A stretch of 64,000 bases of DNA from Pseudomonas arsenicoxydans (GCF_006438915.1 NZ_RCZE01000005.1:1-64000), one strand, 5' to 3'. Counted from the first letter of the stretch, positions 43,514 through 53,514 are shown. The notes: generated by a model from the sequence alone, not told the origin. Numbers and translations: made by a program.

Positions 43514-44578
43514 GTGGGTCGCCGATTGAAACGCACGAGTTCCCCCAGAGTATTTGTAAAACGTTCGGTGCTCAGAAGGATCGTGCTGTGCTCAGGCGCC
43601 ACCTTCGCCGTTGCGCTGATCGCGGGCGGCTACTGGCTGTCTACGCCGCCCGCTCCCTATGTTCCGCTGAGCGGCCTGGACCCTGCGTCGGTCTCGATGA
43701 TCGCTGTGGGCGATCAAGGCAGCGGTAACCTGCAACAGTGGCGGGTGGGTCAGGCCATGGAGCGAGTCGCCGCCAATGAGGGGCGGCTGAACATGGTGGT
43801 GTTCCTGGGCGACAACTTTTACGGCAAACCCTTAGGCAGCACGCATGATCTGAGCTGGCAAACCAAATTCGAGCGTGTCTACTCGGGGCACTGGCTGAGT
43901 CATGTGCCGTTCTACGCGGTGCTGGGCAATCACGATTACCCGGTGTCGCAACAGTACGAGATTGAGTACGGACAACAGCACAAGGGGTCGGGCCGCTGGC
44001 AGATGCCGATGAATTTCTACGTCAAGGACTTCGGTGACGTCGACGGGCGCCCGTTGGTGCGAATGGTGTTCCTAGACACGTCAGCGCCGCGTGAAAGTTT
44101 GCAGCAGCAAATCGACTTTATTGATCAGGCGTTCCAGGCACCCGGTCCGGTGCCGGTGTGGCGTATAGCGGCGTCCCACCATCCGGTGCGCGATCAGGGC
44201 CAGAACGCTGAACAGTCGGACCTGGTGGTCAGTCTTTTACCCGCGTTGCAACGTAACAAAGTGGATCTGCTTTTATCTGGCCATGACCACAATCAGCAAT
44301 TGGTGTTGCGTGCAGGAGAACCTGCGTGGGTCATCTCCGGTGCAGGCGGGCAGACACTTGATCCCTTGGATAGCCCTGCCCCCGATAGCACGTTCGCTGC
44401 AGCACGGGCCGGGTTTGCCAAACTCGACCTGAACGCCCATCAACTGCGGCTGGCGTTTTACAGTGATCGAGGCGATCTGGAAACCGGCTATCGCTGGGCC
44501 AGAGAGTGTCAGTGGATGGCCAAAGGCTGCTTACTGCCCGAAGCGATGCAAGGGACCACCGCGCAGTTGGCACAATGA
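43514..44578 (+). CDS. Metallophosphoesterase (purple-acid-phosphatase-like)
   Basis: This protein has up to 354 residues. The dinuclear metal motifs are all present: GDQG (D67), LGDNFY (D100-N101), LGNHDY (N139-H140-D141), a later SHHP, and GHDHN. A hydrophobic stretch at about 20-42 (IVLCSGATFAVALIAGGYWL) is a membrane anchor or signal, so the enzyme faces the periplasm. The start at the GTG at 43514 is weak, with no clear ribosome-binding site, and a start some codons later is possible. The substrate is unknown. Confidence 0.8.
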   Translation: MGRRLKRTSSPRVFVKRSVLRRIVLCSGATFAVALIAGGYWLSTPPAPYVPLSGLDPASVSMIAVGDQGSGNLQQWRVGQAMERVAANEGRLNMVVFLGDNFYGKPLGSTHDLSWQTKFERVYSGHWLSHVPFYAVLGNHDYPVSQQYEIEYGQQHKGSGRWQMPMNFYVKDFGDVDGRPLVRMVFLDTSAPRESLQQQIDFIDQAFQAPGPVPVWRIAASHHPVRDQGQNAEQSDLVVSLLPALQRNKVDLLLSGHDHNQQLVLRAGEPAWVISGAGGQTLDPLDSPAPDSTFAAARAGFAKLDLNAHQLRLAFYSDRGDLETGYRWARECQWMAKGCLLPEAMQGTTAQLAQ

Positions 44579-44612
44579 TGCAATCGCTGCTTTTCAGGCT
44601 GGCCGCGATTGG

Positions 44613-45497
44613 CTATCCCAGCAACAATCCCTGCTCCGCCTCACACAACCCCACCACATAATCCCAAACCACCCGCAGCCGCACCGACTTGTGCAGCTCG
44701 CGCCGGGTACTGATCCAGTAACTGCGCTCAATACTCTCATCCGGCAACAACGCCACCAGATCCGCATCAGCACTCGCCATATAACAAGGCAACACCGCGA
44801 TCCCCAACCCCGAACGCGCTGCCTGTTGCTGGGCGATGACGCTAGTGCTGTGAAACACCACCCGTGGATTGCGGCAGAAGCTATTAAGGAACATCAGTTC
44901 CTGGCTGAACAGCAAGTCGTCTACATAGCCAATCCAGGCATGACGCCCGAGGTCTTCGCGACTGCGCAACGGTGGTGAGCGGTCGAGATACGCCTGGCTG
45001 GCGTAGAGCCCCAGTCGGTAGTCGGTGAGTTTGCGGGTGACCAGCATGTCGGCGGCCGGGCGTTCGAGGTGGATGCTGATTTCGGCTTCGCGGTTGAGGA
45101 TGCTGACGAAGCGCGGCACCGCTACCAGTTCCACTTCGAGACCCGGGTAGCGTTCGAACAAACCGTTCATGCGGCTGGCGAGGAACATGATGCCCAGCCC
45201 TTCCGTGACCCCGACGCGAATTTTGCCCAGCGGCGCGGTGGACTGGGTGATTTCTTCCTGGGCCAGCAACGCGACGTTTTCCATGGCTTCGGCGTGTTTG
45301 AGCAGCGCTTCGCCGGCCGGGGTCATTTCATAACCCTGGGCATGCTGGACGAACAGCGCCGTGCCGAGGCTCTTTTCGATGGCCTCGATGTGCCGCGCGA
45401 CCGTGGCGTGGGTGGTGTTCAAACGGCGAGCAGCGGTGAGCAAACGCCCGCTGCGCTGCAACTCGAGAAAAAACCGCAGGTCATTCCAGTCGAACAT
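44613..45497 (-). CDS. LysR-family transcriptional regulator
   Basis: This 294-residue protein has an N-terminal HTH (TAARRLNTTHATVARHIEAI) and an effector domain starting about residue 90 (GKIRVGVTEGLGIMFLASRM). AAGGACGGATC leads to the ATG at 45497. It is divergent from the GMC oxidoreductase gene across 121 bases that hold the ACTAACATTC-type promoter region. It most likely regulates that oxidoreductase and perhaps the MHS permease beyond. Confidence 0.9.
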   Translation of the reverse strand: MFDWNDLRFFLELQRSGRLLTAARRLNTTHATVARHIEAIEKSLGTALFVQHAQGYEMTPAGEALLKHAEAMENVALLAQEEITQSTAPLGKIRVGVTEGLGIMFLASRMNGLFERYPGLEVELVAVPRFVSILNREAEISIHLERPAADMLVTRKLTDYRLGLYASQAYLDRSPPLRSREDLGRHAWIGYVDDLLFSQELMFLNSFCRNPRVVFHSTSVIAQQQAARSGLGIAVLPCYMASADADLVALLPDESIERSYWISTRRELHKSVRLRVVWDYVVGLCEAEQGLLLG

Positions 45498-45618
45498 GAT
45501 CCGTCCTTGAGGCAAGGCTGTTTAAAAACGCACAGCGGCTGCGCAAAAACTAACATTCTTTTGACGAAAGCGAACAACTAGGATGACTGACAACAAGAAC
45601 AACAAGACGAGGTCAGGG

Positions 45619-47280
45619 ATGCAGACTCTCCTGGATGAAGTCGACTACATCGTGGTCGGCGCCGGGCCGGCCGGTTGTTTACTGGCCAATCGACTGTCGG
45701 CCAACCCGCAACACCGGGTGTTGCTGCTCGAAGCCGGCGGTCGCGATAACTACGCGTGGATTCACATTCCCGTGGGCTACCTGTTCTGCATTGGCAACCC
45801 GCGCACTGACTGGTGCTTCAAGACCCAGGCGCAACCCGGCCTGCAAGGGCGCACCCTGAGTTACCCGCGCGGCAAAGTGCTCGGCGGCTGCTCTTCCATC
45901 AACGGCATGATTTACATGCGTGGCCAGGCCGGCGACTACGATCGCTGGGCTGCTGACGGCAATCCGGGCTGGAGCTGGAACGATGTGTTGCCGCTGTTCA
46001 AGAAGAGCGAAAACCATTTTGCCGGCGACTCCGAATTTCATGGTGCCAGCGGCGACTGGCGGGTTGAGCGGCAGCGGCTGTCGTGGCCGATTCTCGATGC
46101 CTTCCGCAACGCTGCCGAGCAAAGCGGCATTGCCAGCATCGATGATTTCAACCAGGGCGATAACGAAGGCTGCGGCTACTTTCAGGTCAATCAGAAGGCC
46201 GGGATCCGCTGGAACGCGGCCAAGGCGTTTCTCAAACCGGTCCGCCATCGCGCCAATCTCACGGTACTGACCGACATCGAAGTGGACCGCGTGCTGCTGG
46301 AAAACGGCCGCGCCTCGGCAGTGATTACACGCTGGCAAGGTCAGGCGAAAGCCTTCAAGGCGCGCAAGGAAATCGTCCTGTGTGCCGGCTCTGTCGGTTC
46401 ACCGGGCATCCTCCAGCGCTCCGGCATCGGCCCTCGCCCGCTGCTGCAAAAACTCGGGATCGGTGTGGCCCATGAGCTGCCGGGGGTGGGCGGCAACCTG
46501 CAGGATCACCTGCAACTGCGGCTGATCTACAAACTGGAAAACGCCCGAACGCTGAACCAGATCGCCGGCAGCGTATGGGGCAAGATGGGCATGGGTTTGC
46601 GCTACCTGTATGACCGCAGTGGCCCGCTGTCCATGGCACCAAGTCAACTCGGCGCCTTCGCCCGCTCGGGACCTGAACAGACCTCGGCGAATCTCGAATA
46701 CCACGTGCAGCCGTTGTCGCTGGAGCGCTTCGGCGAACCGTTGCACCCCTTCCCTGCCTTTACCGCTTCGGTCTGCGATCTACGGCCGCAAAGCCGTGGC
46801 CGGGTGGACATCAGTTCTGCCAATCCGCAGGACGCGCCGGTGATTCAGCCCAACTATTTGAGTCACCCAGAGGACTTGCGCGTGGCGGCTGATGCCATTC
46901 GCCTGACCCGACGCATCGTTGCCGCGCCGGCGTTGCATGCGTTCAAACCGGTCGAGTATTTGCCCGGTGACCGTTTGCAGACTGAAGAGGAATTGCACGA
47001 AGCCGCTGCGCAGATTGGCACGACCATTTTCCATCCGGTGGGCACTTGCCGGATGGGTAACGATGCGGATGCGGTGGTGGACGCCGAGTTGCGGGTCCAT
47101 GGCATTCCCGGGTTGCGGGTGGCTGACGCCTCGATCATGCCGCGCATTACTTCGGGCAATACCTGCTCACCGACGTTGATGATTGCCGAAAAAGCCGCCC
47201 AGCTAATCCTCGAACCCACACCCAGCACAACCCCTGTGGGAGCGGGCTTGCTCGCGAAAGCGGTGGATCTTCAACATTGA
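45619..47280 (+). CDS. GMC-family FAD oxidoreductase (choline dehydrogenase-like)
   Basis: This 553-residue flavoprotein has the FAD loop GAGPAG (residues 14-19), the GMC signature YPRGKVLGGCSSINGMIYMR, a second signature GSVGSPGILQRSGIG, and the catalytic pair region HPVGTCRMG with the later N of GNTCSPTLM. I preferred the ATG at 45619, with GAGG before it; 45583 is possible. It oxidises an alcohol, substrate unknown. The last 16-18 residues (PVGAGLLAKA and on) are encoded by a REP element that overlaps the stop codon. Confidence 0.9.
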   Translation: MQTLLDEVDYIVVGAGPAGCLLANRLSANPQHRVLLLEAGGRDNYAWIHIPVGYLFCIGNPRTDWCFKTQAQPGLQGRTLSYPRGKVLGGCSSINGMIYMRGQAGDYDRWAADGNPGWSWNDVLPLFKKSENHFAGDSEFHGASGDWRVERQRLSWPILDAFRNAAEQSGIASIDDFNQGDNEGCGYFQVNQKAGIRWNAAKAFLKPVRHRANLTVLTDIEVDRVLLENGRASAVITRWQGQAKAFKARKEIVLCAGSVGSPGILQRSGIGPRPLLQKLGIGVAHELPGVGGNLQDHLQLRLIYKLENARTLNQIAGSVWGKMGMGLRYLYDRSGPLSMAPSQLGAFARSGPEQTSANLEYHVQPLSLERFGEPLHPFPAFTASVCDLRPQSRGRVDISSANPQDAPVIQPNYLSHPEDLRVAADAIRLTRRIVAAPALHAFKPVEYLPGDRLQTEEELHEAAAQIGTTIFHPVGTCRMGNDADAVVDAELRVHGIPGLRVADASIMPRITSGNTCSPTLMIAEKAAQLILEPTPSTTPVGAGLLAKAVDLQH

Positions 47281-47325
47281 TGGTGACTGACACGACGCAT
47301 TCGCGAGCAAGCCCGCTCCCACAGG
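47233..47325. repeat. REP inverted pair overlapping the end of the GMC gene
   Basis: Facing cores CTGTGGGAGCGGGCTTGCTC and GAGCAAGCCCGCTCCCACAG lie about 50 bases apart. The left core and part of the spacer lie inside the coding sequence up to the TGA at 47278-47280. Confidence 0.9.
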
Positions 47326-47440
47326 GGACTAATGCTGTCCTTGAGGGATTGAACTTTGTTCGCGGTGCCGGGCACTACCTCTACAAGGAACACGCAACAC
47401 CAGTGGAACAACAAAAACAATCACTGTGAGGGATACCGAT

Positions 47441-49063
47441 ATGTCAGAACATGTTCAGCCTATGGAAGCCGTGCCCGTCGCGACAGTCAGCCATGACACC
47501 CGCAAAGTCATCTTCGCCTCGTCGCTGGGGACGGTCTTCGAGTGGTACGACTTTTTCCTCTATGGCGCCCTCGCGGCGGTGATCAGCAAGCAGTTTTTCG
47601 CCGGGGTCAACGACACCACGGCGTTCATCTTTGCGTTGATGGCCTTCGCCGCAGGCTTCATCGTGCGACCTTTCGGAGCATTGGTGTTCGGTCGGTTGGG
47701 GGACATGATCGGGCGTAAGTACACCTTCCTCGCGACCATCGTGCTCATGGGCCTGGCGACGTTCTGCGTCGGTTTGCTGCCGACCTACGCGAGCATCGGC
47801 ATCGCCGCGCCGATCATCCTCGTGGTGCTGCGCATGCTTCAGGGCCTGGCCCTGGGCGGTGAATACGGCGGCGCTGCGACCTATGTCGCGGAGCACGCGC
47901 CGATGGGCAAACGCGGTTTCCACACCAGCTGGATTCAGTCCACGGCGACCCTCGGCTTGTTGCTGTCGCTGCTAGTGGTACTCGGTTGCCGCTACTTCAC
48001 CGGTGACCAGTTTGAAGTCTGGGGCTGGCGCATTCCGTTTCTGTTTTCGATCATTCTGCTGGGCATCTCGACCTGGATTCGCCTGAGCCTGCACGAGTCG
48101 CCGGCCTTCGTGAAAATGAAAGAGGAAGGCAAGCTCTGCAAGTCGCCGCTGCGTGATTCCTTTGGCAAGTGGGAAAACCTCAAGGTCGTGCTGATTGCTC
48201 TGTTCAGCATCAACGCCGGGCAAGCAGTGACCTTTTACGCCGCGCAGTTTTACGTGCTGTTTTTCCTCACCCAGTTCCTGAAGATGGACCCGGCCGTGGC
48301 CAACGGCTTGCTGATCGTCAGCGTGATCATCGGCGCGCCGTTCTTCATTTTCTTTGGCTGGCTGTCGGACAAGGTCGGACGCAAACCGGTGCTGATGATC
48401 GGCCTGCTGCTGGCCACCGCGCTGTATTTCCCGATCTTCAAATCCCTGGCGCATTACGCCAACCCGGCCATTGACCAGGCCAGCCGTCAGGCGCCGATTA
48501 CCGTATTGGCCGACCCGGCGACATGCACGTTCCAGTTCGACCCAGTGGGCAAGGCGAAATTTGATAGCCCATGCGACAAGGTCAAAACCTTTCTGGTCAA
48601 GCAAGGCCTGCCTTACGCCAGCGCCGCCGCACCCGCCGGCAGTGGCGTGCAGGTCAGTGTCGGTGACGTGAAAATCGACGGTTACGACGAAGCGGCCTTG
48701 CGTGGTGCGGTGACACTGGCCGGCTATCCGTCGCAGGCGGATATGCAGCAGATCAACAAACCGATGATTGTGGCGCTGATCGTGGCGCTGATCATCATCT
48801 CGGCCATGTGCTATGGCCCGCTGGCGGCGTTGATGGTTGAACTGTTCCCGACGCGCATCCGCTACACCTCGATGTCGCTGCCCTATCACATCGGCAACGG
48901 CTGGTTTGGCGGGTTCCTGCCAACCGTGTCGTTTGCGTTGGTGGTCTACACCGGCGACATTTTCTACGGGCTCTGGTACCCGGTGGTGATTACCGCGGTG
49001 AGCCTGGTGGTGGGGATGATCTGTTTGCGCGAGACCAAGAACGTCGATCTCGATAAAAACTGA
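47441..49063 (+). CDS. MHS-family MFS permease with large inserted loop
   Basis: This 540-residue permease is of the metabolite:H+ symporter group, shown by FEWYDFFLYG at the start, the GRLGDMIGRK loop, RMLQGLALGGEYGGAATYVA and GWLSDKVGRK. Between helices 8 and 9 lies a soluble insert of about 100 residues (341-440) containing two cysteines, C362 and C378. GAGGGATACC precedes the ATG at 47441. It probably imports an organic acid or betaine-like compound; the GMC enzyme upstream may use it. Confidence 0.88.
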   Translation: MSEHVQPMEAVPVATVSHDTRKVIFASSLGTVFEWYDFFLYGALAAVISKQFFAGVNDTTAFIFALMAFAAGFIVRPFGALVFGRLGDMIGRKYTFLATIVLMGLATFCVGLLPTYASIGIAAPIILVVLRMLQGLALGGEYGGAATYVAEHAPMGKRGFHTSWIQSTATLGLLLSLLVVLGCRYFTGDQFEVWGWRIPFLFSIILLGISTWIRLSLHESPAFVKMKEEGKLCKSPLRDSFGKWENLKVVLIALFSINAGQAVTFYAAQFYVLFFLTQFLKMDPAVANGLLIVSVIIGAPFFIFFGWLSDKVGRKPVLMIGLLLATALYFPIFKSLAHYANPAIDQASRQAPITVLADPATCTFQFDPVGKAKFDSPCDKVKTFLVKQGLPYASAAAPAGSGVQVSVGDVKIDGYDEAALRGAVTLAGYPSQADMQQINKPMIVALIVALIIISAMCYGPLAALMVELFPTRIRYTSMSLPYHIGNGWFGGFLPTVSFALVVYTGDIFYGLWYPVVITAVSLVVGMICLRETKNVDLDKN

Positions 49064-49072
49064 CGGGACTTT

Positions 49073-49095
49073 GTGGCGAGGGCCTCCCTCGCCAC
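49073..49095. terminator. Hairpin after the MHS permease gene
   Basis: GTGGCGAGGG and CCCTCGCCAC form a perfect stem with a 3-base loop, directly after the permease stop and before the convergent DUF427 gene. It belongs to the second common Pseudomonas hairpin type (GTGGCGAGGG). Confidence 0.55.
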
Positions 49096-49114
49096 ACACC
49101 TTGGGAAACGATCC

Positions 49115-49483
49115 TCAGACCTCGGAATCGAGTAACTCGAATTTCACCTGATCCGGGTAGAACGCCACGTATTCACGAATCTGATCGACGGATATTTTAG
49201 GGTTCTCGTAACTCCAGACCGCATTGGCGCCTTCATGCCCCGGGACTTGCAGGCTGTAATAGCTGGCATCGCCCTTGTAGGGGCAATAACTGGTGTGGTC
49301 GGTGCGGGCGTAATACTTTTCGTCGATGTCCTCACGCGGTATGTAATACACCGGCGGGTAATTGGCCTCCAACAGCACCAAGGCGCGCGCGGACGCTGCC
49401 ACCTGAATGCCATGAAACTTCACCAACAGGCAGCCCGGCTGCTCGGCGATGGTGATGACAGGACTGGGACCGGAGCTTTTCAT
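49115..49483 (-). CDS. DUF427 family protein
   Basis: This 122-residue single-domain protein has the DUF427 pattern: VYYIPREDID, the TDHTSYCPYKGDASYYSLQV core with its Cys-Pro-Tyr-Lys-Gly, and an acidic VWSYENPKI end. The family is common and its function is not known. The gene is transcribed alone. Confidence 0.85.
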   Translation of the reverse strand: MKSSGPSPVITIAEQPGCLLVKFHGIQVAASARALVLLEANYPPVYYIPREDIDEKYYARTDHTSYCPYKGDASYYSLQVPGHEGANAVWSYENPKISVDQIREYVAFYPDQVKFELLDSEV

Positions 49484-49748
49484 GGAATACGTTCCTCATG
49501 ACGGTGATAAACCTGTGGGAGCGTGGCGCCCGTGATGGCGCGCGCAGAGGCCCCGAAACCTGAGACCACAACTGTCAGGTATAACCCAAAATTCGCCGTT
49601 GCCACGGCCCCGCAGCCGAACGGGCCGTTTCGCTTGCAGCAACCAGACGCAACAGCTTTGCTGTACATCCATACAGATAAAGATTGATCCGGCGCTCATC
49701 ACCGGCCATTCTGTGCGCCTCTTGCACACTTGATGAACGATGGTGGTT

Positions 49749-51698
49749 ATGCGGCTGTACCTCTGTGAAAAACCTTCCCAGGCCAAAGACATTGCAGCAG
49801 TGCTCGGCGCCAAGCGTCGGGGCGACGGCTGCTGGCTGGGAACAGACGTCACGGTGACCTGGTGCATCGGCCATTTGCTGGAAACAGCGCCGCCGGACGC
49901 CTACGACGCGCGCTACAAACGCTGGGTACTGGCGGACCTGCCGATCATTCCCGAAAAGTGGAAGATGACCGTCAAGCCGCGTACGGCCAGTCAGTACAAA
50001 GCCGTCAAACGCTTGCTCGGCGAGGCCGATGAGTTGGTGATCGCCACCGACGCCGACCGCGAAGGCGAGATGATCGCCCGCGAACTGGTCGAGCACTGCC
50101 GCTATCGCGGGCCGATCCGCCGGTTGTGGCTGTCGGCGCTGGACGACGCGTCGATTCGCAAGGCACTGGCCGCGCTCAAGCCGGGGGCCGAAACCTTCAG
50201 CCTTTATCATTCGGCGTTGGGCCGCTCCCGGGCCGACTGGCTGATCGGGATGAACATGAGCCGGTTGTTTACGTTGCTGGGGCGTCAATCCGGGTATCAG
50301 GGTGTGCTGCCGGTGGGTCGCGTGCAGACGCCAACCTTGCGGCTGGTGGTGGACCGCGATCGCAGCATTGCTGATTTCGTCCCCGTGGCTTATTGGGCCA
50401 TCGACGTGCAGTTGTTGCACGAAGGCACCACGTTCACGGCTCAGTGGCGCGCGGCGTCCGATGCTTGTGATGATCAGGATCGCTGCCTGAATCAGGGTCT
50501 CGCGCAAAACGCGGCTCAAGCGCTTGCGAACGCATCGACTGCGCGTGTGATCAAGCTGCGCACCGAGCGCATGCGTGAAGTCGCGCCATTACCGTTCGAT
50601 CTGGGCACCTTACAGGAAGTCTGCTCGAAGAAACTCGGGCTCGGCGCCCAGGAAACCCTGGATATCGCCCAGGCGCTCTACGAAACCCACAAAGTCATCA
50701 CCTACCCGCGCAGTGATTGCGGTTTTCTGCCATTGAGTCAGCACAGTGAAGCCCCAGGCATTCTCGCCGCGTTGCGTCATGCTGACCCGTCCCTGAACGC
50801 CCTGAACGATTACCTGGAACCGCAACGGCGCTCACGGGCCTGGAACGATGCCAAGGTCACCGCGCACCACGGCATCATCCCCACAGCGGCGGCAAAGAAT
50901 CTGGAAAGGCTGATGGGTAAACAGCGGGCGGTCTACACATTGATTCGCGCCCGTTATCTGGCGCAGTTCCTGCCCAATCATGAATACGACCGCACTCAGG
51001 CCGACTTCAATTGTGCCGGTGAAGCCCTGCGTGCCGTCGGCAAGCAGATCGTCGAACCCGGCTGGAAGCGTGCCCTGCCGGAAGCCCTGGCCCCCGCCAA
51101 GGGTCGTGAGGCTCCCGCGCCACAAACGTTGCCGGCACTGGCCGAAGGGCTGGATTGCGCCGTCGCCGACGTCAGGCTCAAGGACCTGTGGACGCAACCA
51201 CCGAAACCGTTCACCGAAGGCGACCTGATCAAAGCCATGAAGAACGTGGCCAAACTGGTGGAAGACCCGCTGCTCAAACAGAAACTCAAGGACACCACCG
51301 GCATCGGCACCGAGGCGACACGCGCCTCGATCATCCAGGGCCTGCTCGACCGTGGTTACCTGATCAAGAACGGTAAAGCCCTGGCCGCCACGCAGGCGGC
51401 CTTCAGCCTGATCGATGCGGTGCCGCGTGCGATTGCCGACCCCGGCACCACCGCGATCTGGGAACAAGCGCTGGACATGGTGCAGAGCGGCGAAATGAGC
51501 CTGGAAGAATTCGTCACCAAACAGGCGGCGTGGATGAGCAAGCAAGTCGCCCGTTGCGCCGGTTTGAGCCTGACCATCAGCGGGCCAGCCAGCCCGGCCG
51601 GACGAGGTGCCGCACCGTGGAAGAAAAAACGCAAACCGGCGCCACGCAAACCCTCGACGGGCAGCAAACGCGCCGCGAAACCGACCAGCAAGGCTTGA
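49749..51698 (+). CDS. topB: DNA topoisomerase III
   Basis: This 649-residue type IA topoisomerase has the TOPRIM acidic set D101-A-D103-R-E105-G-E107 and the catalytic tyrosine Y319 in TYPRSD. The conserved opening MRLYLCEKPSQAKDI fixes the start at 49749 rather than 49740. It ends with a lysine/arginine-rich tail (KKKRKPAPRKPSTGSKRAAK) in place of zinc fingers, probably for DNA contact. It unlinks and decatenates DNA during replication and recombination. No plasmid or conjugation genes are nearby, so this is the chromosomal copy. Confidence 0.95.
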   Translation: MRLYLCEKPSQAKDIAAVLGAKRRGDGCWLGTDVTVTWCIGHLLETAPPDAYDARYKRWVLADLPIIPEKWKMTVKPRTASQYKAVKRLLGEADELVIATDADREGEMIARELVEHCRYRGPIRRLWLSALDDASIRKALAALKPGAETFSLYHSALGRSRADWLIGMNMSRLFTLLGRQSGYQGVLPVGRVQTPTLRLVVDRDRSIADFVPVAYWAIDVQLLHEGTTFTAQWRAASDACDDQDRCLNQGLAQNAAQALANASTARVIKLRTERMREVAPLPFDLGTLQEVCSKKLGLGAQETLDIAQALYETHKVITYPRSDCGFLPLSQHSEAPGILAALRHADPSLNALNDYLEPQRRSRAWNDAKVTAHHGIIPTAAAKNLERLMGKQRAVYTLIRARYLAQFLPNHEYDRTQADFNCAGEALRAVGKQIVEPGWKRALPEALAPAKGREAPAPQTLPALAEGLDCAVADVRLKDLWTQPPKPFTEGDLIKAMKNVAKLVEDPLLKQKLKDTTGIGTEATRASIIQGLLDRGYLIKNGKALAATQAAFSLIDAVPRAIADPGTTAIWEQALDMVQSGEMSLEEFVTKQAAWMSKQVARCAGLSLTISGPASPAGRGAAPWKKKRKPAPRKPSTGSKRAAKPTSKA

Positions 51699-51811
51699 TG
51701 GCACTTCGAAGGGACCGGGATGGTCTAGTGTTCTTCAAGCCCGGCGGCCGTCTGTTCTGAAAAAACATCGCAGCCTCGTTCCACTCGACAGTTCCTACAG
51801 GAATCTTGTTT

Positions 51812-52441
51812 ATGATTATCGTGCACCACCTGAACAACTCCCGCTCCCAGCGCATTCTCTGGCTGCTGGAAGAACTGGCGATTCCTTACGAGCTGAAACT
51901 GTATCAGCGCGATCCGAAAACCAATCTCGCCCCACCGGAATTGAAAGCGGTCAATGCGCTGGGCAAATCGCCGGTCATCGAAGACGGTGCGCAGAAGCTG
52001 ATCGAGTCCGCGGCGATCATCGACTACCTGATCCGCCGTCATGGCCAGGGTCGCCTGCAACCCGATCCGTCCACCCCCGCCTACGATGAATACGTGCAAT
52101 GGCTGCATTTCGCCGAAGGCTCGGCCATATTGCCGCTGATGTTGAACTTGTATGTCGGGCGCCTGGGTGAAGCCGGTGCGCCGCTGCATCCGCGCATCAA
52201 CTCGGAAGTGGCCAACTACCTGGGCTACCTCGACACCGCACTGAGCCAGTCCGATTACCTGCTCGGTGACGAGTTCAGCGCCGCCGATATCCAGATGAGC
52301 TTCATCGGCGAAATCGCCCGGGCCCAGGGCAAGCTGGCCAACTACCCTCATGTAGCGGCCTGGGTCCAACGGTTTCAAGCGCGCCCGGCTTACCTCGCTG
52401 CGCTGAATAAAGGTGGCAAGTACGACTTCGCGCCGCACTGA
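51812..52441 (+). CDS. Glutathione S-transferase
   Basis: This 209-residue protein has an N-terminal thioredoxin-like domain, opening MIIVHHLNNSRSQRILWLLE. The serine in NNSRS is in the catalytic position, KSPVIEDG is the cis-proline loop and ESAAIIDYL follows. The helical C-terminal domain contains the LLGDEFSAADIQMSF block with the conserved aspartate. AGGAA lies before the ATG. The GNAT gene follows 51 bases later and may share its transcript. Confidence 0.9.
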   Translation: MIIVHHLNNSRSQRILWLLEELAIPYELKLYQRDPKTNLAPPELKAVNALGKSPVIEDGAQKLIESAAIIDYLIRRHGQGRLQPDPSTPAYDEYVQWLHFAEGSAILPLMLNLYVGRLGEAGAPLHPRINSEVANYLGYLDTALSQSDYLLGDEFSAADIQMSFIGEIARAQGKLANYPHVAAWVQRFQARPAYLAALNKGGKYDFAPH

Positions 52442-52492
52442 GTGTCCCTGACAGGGCCACGGATGGCCCTGCTTACCTTGGAGCGCCCCGCA

Positions 52493-53059
52493 ATGCCTTC
52501 GATAGAACTGCACGCCGCACAGCGCGACGACCTCGACACTCTCGAAAACCTGATGCAGTTCTACGTCTATGACTTCAGCGAATGGCTGCCGCTGGAACTC
52601 GGCGAGCATGGGTTTTTCAATATCCAGCCCAAACTCGATTACTGGCGCAAGCCCGCGACCCGGCCGTTTCTGATCCGGGTCGACGGTGAGCTGGCGGGTT
52701 TCGTGACCGTGGATGACGACACCCACCTCGAAGGCGCCGAGTACAACGTCGGCTACTTTTTTGTCAGTCGGCGCTTCCGTGGCCAAGGTGTCGCGAAGTT
52801 TGTCGCTTCCACCCTCTTGAGCCAGTTCCCCGGTCAATGGCAGATTTTCCACATCGATGCGAACCCGCCTGCACGGCGGTTCTGGGCCAAAGTGATGCCT
52901 GATCTCACGGGCAATCAGTTCACCCTGCATCAGCAGCCGGTCGACGGTTATCCCGCCACGTTCTACCGCTTCCAAAGCCCCCAGCATAGGCCTGACAGGC
53001 GCATTCCGGCCTCGCTTTTTCATTCCAATCCGTTTTGTCCGACAATATGTAGTGACTGA
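52493..53059 (+). CDS. GNAT-family N-acetyltransferase
   Basis: This 188-residue protein has an acetyl-CoA loop RRFRGQGVAKFV in the middle, preceded by the strands LAGFVTVDD and NVGYFFVS. The ATG at 52493 follows GGAG; a longer frame begins at 52442. The C-terminal 25 residues (after TFYRFQS) look disordered. The acetyl acceptor is unknown. Confidence 0.82.
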   Translation: MPSIELHAAQRDDLDTLENLMQFYVYDFSEWLPLELGEHGFFNIQPKLDYWRKPATRPFLIRVDGELAGFVTVDDDTHLEGAEYNVGYFFVSRRFRGQGVAKFVASTLLSQFPGQWQIFHIDANPPARRFWAKVMPDLTGNQFTLHQQPVDGYPATFYRFQSPQHRPDRRIPASLFHSNPFCPTICSD

Positions 53060-53514
53060 AAATAATCACTACATAACGGTTGACGCCTCCGATTTGCCCT
53101 TGCATGATGCAGACATCTCCCCGATCGGGAGTACAGCAACATGTTTGAGCAAGCTCGTCTGACCGCCGAGCTGTTTTTCCCGGATACACGCTGCCCACAA
53201 GGCAGATTGAAGAAGCTGACCTGGCCCGAACGTCCAGTACAAGGACGAGAAGCGCTGGCGATCAATCCTCATGAAGCTTGTGGCCGACCCTGAAAAGTCG
53301 GCAGTGGCCTCCAGGTATTCGCTGCTTCTCTTCGTTGTGACGCTAACGCGTAGCAGTTATTCAACACGACTACATGCAACAGATGCGCGACCCCGTTGAA
53401 TTCAACGGCCGACCGCTGACGTCCTGGTTTCGGTGCCAGGGATCAACTAACCGATGGGCTACTTGTATTAGCGAACCAACTTTGAAAGATCACCAAATGG
53501 TCAAGGGGCATATT
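53060..53514. other. Intergenic region with one possible short frame
   Basis: This 455-base gap holds a 50-codon frame at 53141-53293 (MFEQARLTAELFFPDTRCPQ and on) with GGGAG 8 bases before it; I cannot show that it is translated. The rest has no gene, hairpin or repeat that I can support. Confidence 0.4.

Noticed and set aside
53141..53293. 50-codon frame with a GGGAG site
   Set aside because: Too short and without a recognisable pattern; listed only within the intergenic entry.
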